From contig JAEUWP010000538.1 of the NCBI GenBank assembly GCA_018524725.1, positions 1 to 54,338 of the forward strand: 54,338 nt of DNA. Reading direction: 5' to 3'. The position numbers and the translations under genes were made by a program. This document shows, piece after piece, positions 47,056 to 54,338 of this stretch (positions are counted from its first letter, which is position 1; each line of letters opens with the position of its first letter). The notes beneath the pieces were generated by a model. The model was not told the DNA's origin. It searched no databases and saw only the letters and a program-made list of their open reading frames with translations. Source of the DNA: Podaxis mareebaensis (lineage: Eukaryota > Basidiomycota > Agaricomycetes > Agaricales > Agaricaceae).

Positions 47056-48676
47056 CTCCTTCTCTGTCAATGATTATGCTGCCATTGAGCCAGCAATGTC
47101 CAGAATGGAAAGCTTCACAGAGCTCCTCCATGGAGACTCTCCAACCAGAGGATCTGATGGTGACTATGTTGTGATGTCTCCCTCAGACCACCTCGAGTTT
47201 GCTACTATCCAGAGCAAGCCATCCCCTATCACCAGTACCAACCCATTCCATCAACATTCATTCTCTCATCCAGCATCTATGACACCTGCCTCCAGTCCAC
47301 TACATGCCAGTCTTCCAAACTGTACAGCAAGTATTCCAGAAGATGAAAACTATCAGAGTTTCCTTCAACAAGCCCTCACTACCACTCCCCAGAGGAACCC
47401 AGATTGTAATCCACTGGGACAACACCATCGAGTGCTGGACCCATGAACATCTGGAAATCTGCCCAATATCTCCAGTGCATATAACCCCTCAAGTAATGTC
47501 TACTAGACTGCTACCTCCCTTGCCCAGGCCACTGGTTATCCAAACACAGCTGACATACTTGCTGACCCAAGAAGTTGGAACCCACCAGCTCTGGAACCAG
47601 GAGATGAGCTATAGTTTAATTTCTGAGATGCAGCCACTCAAGCAGCACAACCCCTCTACAATGTCACCTTGCAGTATCGAACCCAGCATCAGGTCCAATA
47701 TGTGAAGAACCTTGTCAGACAGGTGTGTACCTTCCTCACTGCTGCCTTGACTGCAGAGACCCCCACCTTTGTCACCTCACTCCAACAACAGTATGGAAGC
47801 AAGCATGCCATGGCACACTCTTCCTCCTCAAACCCCTCCTCCACTCATGCCCAACACACAGAGATGGATCGAATATCTCAGTCTTGAGAGTCCAGTGCAA
47901 CAGATACTGGAAGCCAAACATGAGTTACACCAGAGAACTATCCCTGGCAGTACCAACAAGATTGAGGAATCCTTGTTGCTGAGGGAAGAGCTTACTCCCA
48001 TCAAGCACAAACAGATCCCTTCATCCCAGAGACCCTTCAGTCTCAAACTAAGGCTTCAGTTGAACAGAAGCCTGACATTGCCACCTACCCAAACCTACCA
48101 ACCCTTGTGAACATCTTGACCCTACAAGGAGAATTGAATCCTCTTTCCAAATATCCCAACTAGGAATGACACATTCAACAATGAACCCTTCCTCTCACCA
48201 TCATGAAGCTCCTTCCTCCCAATCTCCTCAAGGTGTATGTGCAAGGCTGTTGGCTTTGTCTAGGAGTAGGACATATCACTTCTGACTGTCCTAACCATAT
48301 GTGCTGGTTCTGTCAAGGACAAAATCACTATTCTTGGCAATGTATTCAACATCCTCAGACTCCCATCATCCTGTCTCAATACCAGTCTCCCATCAATGGC
48401 CCTACATATGAAGAAGCCAAGAAGTGTGTCCAGTTTCTCACCAATGCTTTGACTCTTGGTCAAAGAGGAAGACAGAATATGTTATACAAAGACACATTCA
48501 CTCTCATTCCTCGACCTATTCCTTGTGATGGTGGAGCACTAGAAAATACCACTACTGAGTATACTTACAACCCCATCATGAAACAAACTGAAGGATGCCA
48601 TGTCACTACAAACAACATCCCTATCTAGAACCAGTCAAAACAACACCTCACTGAGGTTGACACCTGTTATAGGTAG
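47042..48676 (+). pseudogene. Element C2 post-pol ORF with two complete zinc knuckles
   Basis: ATG 47042 overlaps the pol stop by 14 bases, as in C1. The frame runs about 545 codons to TAG 48674-48676, broken by TGA codons (47444, 47885 and others) and one TAG. Two knuckles with exact C-X2-C-X4-H-X4-C spacing lie at about residues 403-416 (CWLCLGVGHITSDC) and 421-434 (CWFCQGQNHYSWQC). A further conserved part (YEEAKKCVQFLTNALTLGQRG to NTTTEYTYNP) follows. This differs from the single-knuckle gag of the same family (10463-10504), so it is not a duplicated gag in an obvious way. Confidence 0.78.
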
Positions 48677-48710
48677 ATCAATCTGGAGTTCAATCATACA
48701 AAGGGAATGA

Positions 48711-49375
48711 TGTTACACTCCTCTAGTCTCCATCTATGCTCATGCCACCCTTTTACCAACTGTCTTCTGTCTCATCTTCTGCCTCTCTGTCACACCTTGC
48801 TTCCCCACTGCCTTAGGACTTATCCTTGTCTTGTCTCAACTCTCATCTCAGTCATCAGTCTCACCTCAGATCTTTCAAAGCTATGCTATACTTAGTACTC
48901 GGGCTCAGTGACACCTTGTATAATAATAGTCCACCTTCTGTAGATCTCATCTTACCTCAGGCTCAGTCTACTATACTTAGAGTACCAAAGTAACTACAAA
49001 GATTCTCCTTTAGGATATGTAGAATAGCAATTGCTCTCATATTTAGATAGCTCATAAAGTAAGTAGAACTTAGCTTTACAATCATTTGTACATAGTACAA
49101 GAATAGTGAGGACTGTCTTCCACTTTATCTTCTTGCTGCATGAGAGCTCTACCTGCCTTGACAGGATAACTGGTGTAACAGCTAAACCTACAGAGTAGCC
49201 TGTGACCTTACAAGTTGTATCTCTCCCTAGGCAGTCCCTGCAAGATTTCCAACCAGCCTCTAGTTCTCTCAGGAGAACAGATGGGTATTCCACATCAGGA
49301 ACTTTATAGTGTTGAGTTGTCTTAGGACAGTATCTCTCTGCACTGAGACAACATCCATACTGTCTCTATGTAACA
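48711..49375 (+). repeat. Element C2 3' LTR (665 bp)
   Basis: It starts TGTTACACTCC and ends CTATGTAACA; compare 44059-44714. Sequence of an old LINE begins at the next base. Confidence 0.87.
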
Positions 49376-50158
49376 CATCAAGTCTCTCCAGTGCATGCAA
49401 AGACAAGCCATCCTGTGGATCACAGGTGTGTTCTAAACCACTCCCTCAGGTGGGGTTGAAGCCATTGCCAGCCTCATTCCCATCCAATTACACCTCTTTA
49501 AACTTGCCAAACATTGCTCCCTTCAGTTCCACACACTCCCACCCTCCCATCCCCTCAAACTCCTCATGTGCAACATTGACCCTCTAGATGTGTGCCAATT
49601 GAAACAGTGCTCCACAGCACTTGACTTTGTTTCAGATGCTCAACTGGTCATGGATCAGTTCCAGCATCTCCATCCAAGCACTAAACCTGGCCAGTGTCTG
49701 CTGGACTTGTTCAGCAATCAAAACAAATTCATTGAGTGCCCTGACTCTTTGAAAGAAGGCACCATGGCACTCCACATTGCCAATGCTTCCCATGCTCAAG
49801 ATCTTTCCTTTTCTTTACCTATTCCTCTAGTTGTAGCTACTGATGGCTCAATTCCCTTGGACTCCTCTCTTTCCACCACTTCTGCTTTCCTAGTTTTTAA
49901 CTCTTCTGATTCAGACACTCTCTCTTCTGCAGTTCATCCTTGTGGTGAAGTCACTTCTGCTGACTCTACATCCTATGCTCTATGACTTGGCCTTTTCTCT
50001 TCTATATCTCATGCTTCTTCTCTCAACTCTTCCTCAATTGTAGTTTTCACAGACTCAATTTCCTCAGCTAAATTACTATTTTCTTACAGGCCCCACAGCA
50101 TGCATCCAGACTCCATCACAGTTGCCCCTCTCTTGCACTCCTGGCTCTCCTCTTCCCC
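49376..50158 (+). pseudogene. LINE copy 4, first piece (RT thumb and RNase H)
   Basis: This copy begins at the edge of the C2 LTR with the thumb region (KSLQCMQRQAILWITGVF), has a stop early, and an RNase H with TDGS near 49840 and FTDS near 50050; the Glu motif position reads ADSTS, where copies 1 and 2 have SDSES. It is strongly CpG-poor compared with copies 1 and 2, hence older. C2 probably inserted into it, which would place its 5' part left of the window. It is split by insert G and continues at 51522. Confidence 0.82.
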
Positions 50159-51521
50159 TGTTATGAAACAGCCTAACACACCCCACTGCAACCACATCTA
50201 TAATGCCTTAGTCCACAAGCTTGGACTTTCCAATGCCTCCTGCCACACCACTCAAGATACCCATATATCAGATGAAGACCCCATACACTACTGCAATGAA
50301 GCTTTCACTAACTGTTGCCTTCCTGGCCACACATCTCTATTCTCAGAAGACTGGCCGATGCCTGGACCTCTATTCTACTTGACTGACCATATGATGACTA
50401 AAATACTCTGCATCACCTGGGAGAATGCTCCCTTCACTCATGTCTTTGATCCTAACAGGTTATATGTCCAAATGATTCACAATAACTTCAACTCCACCTG
50501 GGTACACAGTTGGAAGATGATTCCTTATGCTGGAGAGCTGATTGTATTCCTCTACCCTTACATGATGTATCCACCCAAGGTCATCCTGCATATTATCAAA
50601 TATGAAGTTGCTTGCAGACTCTACTTCCAAGAAGTAGAAGTCTATTGTCTCAACCCTAACTCTGATGAGCCTCTGGCCATCCCTCCCCACAGATCACAGC
50701 TCCCTCCACTCCATAGCATTGACTCCAATGTCCCTGGCATTGACAACTCAGAACCCACTGTGGATCCTCCTCCCTATCCACCTCCCTACATTACTGCAGA
50801 CATTTCCTTGTCATTGTCATCATTGTTGTTGCCACACTGCAGCATGCTCATCATACATGAGTCAGATTCCTCTGACTCACCCCTCATTGGGAACTTCACT
50901 GTTCCCAGTTCTGCCTCATCACCAGACTCTTACTCTTCTGATTCCGATGGACATCTTCACCCTGATATGGATTTGTAATATAACTGAGTCAATAGTTCCC
51001 TTTCTATCTCATTACAGACACTTCACCTTGTATTCCTGTATCTTGCCTGAACTCTGTCTTGTACAATTTCCCTAGTTAGTTAGTTTCCTTTTCCCATCTA
51101 GTTTCTATTCCTGGCCTCATTCTATTCTTGTCTCACTCCACTCCATAATTCTGCTTCTATTGACTCTTGGACTCATAGCTTACTTTGTCATAGTTACCTT
51201 CTTAGGACCTTAGAAGTAAAGCCTAAATAACTGCTCATGTACTGGAAGTGCAAGCTTCCTATATTCTCAAATCTCAAGTTATTGTTTACCTTTAACTTTT
51301 GATTGACATTAGTTCACAATCAGTGTAGTAGTAAACTCTCTATTGGTCATATCCTCAACTAATAGAAGTTCGATCTCAGAGTGTGCTTAACTGGACACTT
51401 GCCTTGCCACCTTCTTATCATGATCCTTCTTGCTAGATCCTAGCACCTCTGTGAACCATCTAGTGAGATAGCTGTCCCCTAGCTTAAGCATAGGTGACCA
51501 GTTATAAGGACCAACCTAACA
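50159..51521 (+). mobile_element. Insert G: LTR-like element of 1.36 kb with its own ORF
   Basis: It starts TGTTATG, ends CCTAACA and is flanked by TCCCC (50154-50158 and 51522-51526), so its ends are defined. I see no internal LTR pair. It could be a long solo LTR or a non-autonomous element. The 3' half (50979-51521) is non-coding and T/C-rich. Confidence 0.65.
50163..50978 (+). CDS. ORF of insert G, unknown protein of 271 residues
   Basis: The ATG is the fifth base of the insert, and the frame is open for 271 codons to TAA near 50976-50978, without any stop, unlike its surroundings. The protein has a Cys/His-rich start, a Trp/aromatic middle (EDWPMPGPLFYLTD; NFNSTWVHSWKMIPYAGELIVFLYPYMMYPP) and an acidic Ser/Asp-rich end (SSASSPDSYSSDSDG). 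The order PGP - aromatic region - Ser/Asp tail is loosely like the end of the element A post-pol ORF, but I see no convincing alignment. The frame also runs in from the LINE upstream, so the start is an inference. Confidence 0.5.
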   Translation: MKQPNTPHCNHIYNALVHKLGLSNASCHTTQDTHISDEDPIHYCNEAFTNCCLPGHTSLFSEDWPMPGPLFYLTDHMMTKILCITWENAPFTHVFDPNRLYVQMIHNNFNSTWVHSWKMIPYAGELIVFLYPYMMYPPKVILHIIKYEVACRLYFQEVEVYCLNPNSDEPLAIPPHRSQLPPLHSIDSNVPGIDNSEPTVDPPPYPPPYITADISLSLSSLLLPHCSMLIIHESDSSDSPLIGNFTVPSSASSPDSYSSDSDGHLHPDMDL

Positions 51522-52256
51522 TCCCCCCTCAACCACATCCACTTCTGGTCTATCCCTTTGTCCACCAACTGGTCTATCCACTACAAGGTGCACACCCTCA
51601 CCAAGTCCCTCTGTCTCCCCAACCTATGCTGCCAGCCAATCTGCACCTCACTTGGATTTGTTCATCATCACTATACCAATAAATGCCTATCTATATGGCA
51701 ACAAAACATGAATGATCCCACCTTCTGCAGTCACTCCTGGCTCCACCTCTTAAACCCTGCTGAACAACCCCTTCAACCCAAGTATGCCAAAGGTAGAACT
51801 TGGCTTAACTCCCCCCTTGGGCATAACACTCAACTATGCATGCACTCACTGTGTTACTAATCATGCACCCATTAGTGCCTTCTGACAGTGCTTCTTCCCT
51901 GGGTACCACATCACTTCCTGCCCATGTGGTGAACTGCTGGAGACATGAGACCACATTCTTGACAACTGCCCCCACTTCCAATACCCAGTAGGAGCCTATG
52001 ACAGCCTCTTCTGGGTTATCCAGTTTCTAGACCAAAACCTGGCAGCATTCTCATTTGCCAACTAGATCCAAGGACCCATCACAGAGGAAGAGTTCGCTAC
52101 CCACCACCTCACCCATAGAGAGTGACTTGCAAGACATGGAGTTCCTGATGTATACTAAAGGACCCTTTTCTTTACTTTGCCTTGTAGCTAGCTCCCCACT
52201 CCTACATCCTCTTCATTTTTCAAATCCTCTTTTCTCTCTGTGTCTTGTGAAGTTAG
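51522..52256 (+). pseudogene. LINE copy 4, second piece (ORF end and part of the 3' UTR)
   Basis: It resumes the LINE after insert G (HIHFWSIPLSTNWSIHYK-type sequence) and reaches the CPCGELLET-DHILDNCPHFQYP motif near 51920-51990 and the ORF end near 52124. It stops matching within the 3' UTR (TGAAGTTAGTTTC at about 52250), with no poly(A), so the 3' end is lost. Confidence 0.8.
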
Positions 52257-52610
52257 TTTCTACTGGATCCATCTCCAGTAAGAACACCAGTTTTGTATAT
52301 AAATTTTCAGAGGGACAAAAGCATTCCAATATGCTGAAAATATTAATTAATTCATAACCTACCAAAAATGGAATATTACATAATGATATTCCATGAATGT
52401 ATACAGTTGTGGACAAGCAAAGCTGACAAACTTGATTATCTAAGGAATGGCTCATTGAATTCCTCTCAAGCTCTGTGGATGAACTCAGAATGATTTTAGA
52501 CGTTGAAAAACACATCTTCCTTAATTTTCTCATGGTTTTTTGGTTCCAGCCATAAATTTTGGTCAAGTTTTTGCAAAGATAGCACCAGAATTCAATGAAT
52601 CTAAGATACA
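52257..52610. other. AT-rich sequence without recognised content
   Basis: A minus-strand frame of 134 codons crosses this stretch and the LINE edge (52617-52213), but it has no recognisable motif and shares sequence with the LINE remnant, so I do not call a gene. Confidence 0.4.
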
Positions 52611-53198
52611 ATAGCATCTAAATGCATCATAGCCTGCCGAGAAACAGCACAGTAACCCTTCTGCTTCTGAACCGCCCATGCCGCTGCATTCCCTGTTAGG
52701 CCAACCCTGTAGGCACTCATGAATCACCAGGATTGATTCACAAACTGGCAGATAACATCAACCAGACATGAATTGAATGCCTCAATGGCTGCTTTCTTGG
52801 CTTCATCAAATGTCCACTGCCATGCACATCATCCTAACTTGAAATCCTTCCCTTTCCAAATCAGCTGTCCACTCATGGTGATCATCTTCCAATGCATCCT
52901 GGTATAGCCCATCATCCTCATTCTCAGACTCAGCATCAGAATCCACCCATCATGGTTTGATATAATCCATGTCTCGGGTGGGGCCTTCTTCATCTGAGTT
53001 TTTGGCATTGTCTGAAACATTGCCACTAGGCAACACCTCAGTGCTGAGCCCTCCATCAACATCCACCTCCATTGTGTTTTCAAGAGCATGTTGCTCATGA
53101 CTTGGAGTGACACTCTTACTGGTGACACTCTTGCTAGCGACCCTGGGCTGGTTTCGGAGCCCAGATATGTTATGTTTGCACTTTTTCTGTTGGCCCAT
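52611..53198 (-). pseudogene. Decayed conserved fungal gene fragment, function unknown
   Basis: From ATG 53198 the frame gives MGQQKKCKHNISGLRNQ, a Ser/Thr stretch and an acidic part (WVDSDAESENEDDGLYQDALEDDHHEW) with a TGA at about 52950. A frame change near 52835 leads to FDEAKKAAIEAFNSCLVDVICQFVNQSW, a TGA, then FMSAYRVGLTGNAAAWAVQKQKG and a stop at 52611. The FMSAYR-GLTG-AAAWAV-KQ pattern recalls an N-terminal region common in basidiomycete hypothetical proteins often found near transposases; this is from memory and unverified. The jump could be a small deletion. No downstream part is present. Confidence 0.45.
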
Positions 53199-54093
53199 AG
53201 CAGTAGGTAGAGAATGTTATAAAAGAATAAAAAATTAATTACACAACAACTGCTCGTTAGACTTTCTTCTAACTTCAGGTTTACACTCAACTCCACGAAA
53301 TGAATCGAATGCAACACTTTCCATAATTTTTGAATGCAATTTGGGTCCCCAGCCATAATTTTCACAGTCATAAGATGAAACAGCACTTTGTGAGTGAACT
53401 GCTTGTTAGAATTTCTCCTTTCTGGGCCCAATGAACCCCCCTTAACAAGATCTATCGATTGAGCATGTTTTCCCATGAATCAAAACTACTCTACTGAGTT
53501 GGTCAGTTTTGGTTGTCCACGACTGTAGATAAGATATAAAGCTATCTTTACTTAAAATATGAAGTGTATAGCCTCATTACTTCTTGAGCTATTAAAGAAT
53601 CTTTTGCACAGTTGAAAACATTGGAATTGCTTTTGTCCCTTACTGTAGCTGGTGTCAAGCAGATTCTGTACATATAACAAATATGCTAAATGGATGAGGT
53701 CTGAGTCCAAAATTGCATTCTGAAAAGGGATAAAAAGTTGATCACATGCTTTCACACACTTTTTCACCTTGACTCTGACTTTTTTGGGAATGCTTGAACC
53801 AAATGCTATCAAATTCTACATGAATGTACTTCTATATCAGTAATATTTTCTCTGATTTTATAAGAATATTGTATCCCAGATTGGTAGCATGACAGCTGAA
53901 TGTGCCAAGTGACTGTAGTACACTGTACTAGAAAGGAAAGTCATGTGATGTTAATCTATGTAGTCTAATAACTTCTAATAGAAAGCTTTAAGGGGGTTAC
54001 ATAGTCTAATGGTATGTTGTTCTTGTCTGTTGTATCTTGTCTAGTCACTCCCATGTAGTGTTGGGTTCAATCCACCTAAGGTACCAGCCTTTA
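53199..54093. other. AT-rich intergenic sequence
   Basis: No gene is supported. A minus frame of 86 codons (53812-53552) has no features. At 54002-54012 and 54064-54074 lie sequences like the A and B boxes of RNA polymerase III promoters, but no cloverleaf forms. The boundary to the WD40 gene is abrupt. Confidence 0.5.
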
Positions 54094-54338
54094 CTAAACT
54101 GAATCCATGTGGCCCTCCAACTGGGCTGCTTCCTTGCCTGTCCCTGCATTCCAGATCCTCACCGTCCCATCGTCTGATCCCGAGGCAACTCGCGCACCAT
54201 CAGGCGAGAAAGCGACAGAGCTCACCGAGTCCGTGTGGCCCTCCAACCGGGCTGCCTTCTCGCCCGTCCCCGCATTCCAGATCCTCACCGTCCCATCGTA
54301 CGATCCCGAGGCAACTCGCGCGCCGTCGGGCGAGAAAG
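54094..54338 (-). CDS. WD40-repeat protein, C-terminal end (partial)
   Basis: Two near-identical repeats of 42 codons are visible ([25 protein letters not shown] and LEGH-DSVSSVA), read leftward from the window edge and ending LEGHMDSV then TAG at 54094-54096. WD40 repeats form beta-propellers that bind proteins; near-identical repeats of this type are common in fungal NLR-like (NACHT-WD40) genes that recognise non-self, though no such N-terminus is in the window. The protein stops mid-array, at the point where the next repeat should begin, so it is probably truncated. The last repeat has lost CpGs that its neighbour keeps. Confidence 0.85.
   Translation of the reverse strand, partial: FSPDGARVASGSYDGTVRIWNAGTGEKAARLEGHTDSVSSVAFSPDGARVASGSDDGTVRIWNAGTGKEAAQLEGHMDSV

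Larger units (their letters stand above)
44715..49375 (+). mobile_element. Element C2: 5'-truncated second copy of family C
   Basis: It starts inside the RT at the point equal to 40058 of C1, with no spacer after the C1 LTR, and continues through pol, the post-pol ORF and a 665-bp 3' LTR. The simplest reading is that C1 inserted into C2, whose other half would lie to the left of the window. LTR recombination or deletion is also possible. Confidence 0.85.

Noticed and set aside
53995..54077. tRNA gene
   Set aside because: A and B box-like sequences are present, but the T arm has at most two pairs and the acceptor stem does not form.

Overview
The window is a gene-poor, transposon-dense block of a fungal genome, most probably a filamentous basidiomycete (Agaricomycotina). 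Evidence: Ty3/gypsy chromoviruses (pol ending in a chromodomain), LINE tails with a C-terminal RNase H and a CCHC-like CPCG motif, near-identical WD40 repeats of the kind seen in fungal NLR-like genes at the right edge, and decay almost purely by CpG to TpG/CpA change. There is no bacterial gene, rRNA, convincing tRNA or CRISPR array.

Layout. 1-1534: unassigned, LTR-like at best. 1535-8999: element A (+), a gag-less Ty3/gypsy pol, a 1,022-codon reading frame after pol, and a 241-bp LTR. 9000-44714: element C1 (+), split by a nest. C1 gag is cut at 10631/38513 by element B (+, 10632-38507, TSD TTCTT). B gag is cut at 11868/33478 by element D (-, 11869-33472, TSD GGAAT). D pol is cut at 16520/26509 by element E (-, 16521-26508, TSD CAGCT). 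E pol is cut by a LINE copy (21078-22900, 15-bp TSD). D also carries two more LINE copies (13371-15237 and 31052-31618), one of which holds a 72-bp LINE micro-insertion. 44715-49375: element C2, a second copy of family C starting abruptly inside the reverse transcriptase. 49376-52256: an old LINE copy split by a 1.36-kb LTR-like insert (G, 50159-51521, TSD TCCCC). 52611-53198: a decayed conserved fungal gene fragment on the minus strand. 54094-54338: the end of a WD40-repeat gene, minus strand.

How the parts work. Each LTR element follows gag - protease - reverse transcriptase - RNase H - integrase - chromodomain. In B and E pol is in the -1 frame relative to gag, as in C1; in D it is in +1. 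B, D and E have a primer binding site complementary to a stretch inside their own LTR, which suggests Tf1/sushi-type self-priming. The least conventional content lies between pol and the 3' LTR. A, B, C and D each have a sense-strand third ORF there; in B and C its ATG overlaps the pol stop, and in C and D it carries two CCHC-type zinc knuckles. E instead has an antisense ORF with a Zn2Cys6-spaced cysteine cluster followed by a coiled-coil-like tail. Element A is also saturated with perfect short hairpins, far above chance.

All statements come from reading the sequence by eye. Family names rest on motifs, not on database searches.
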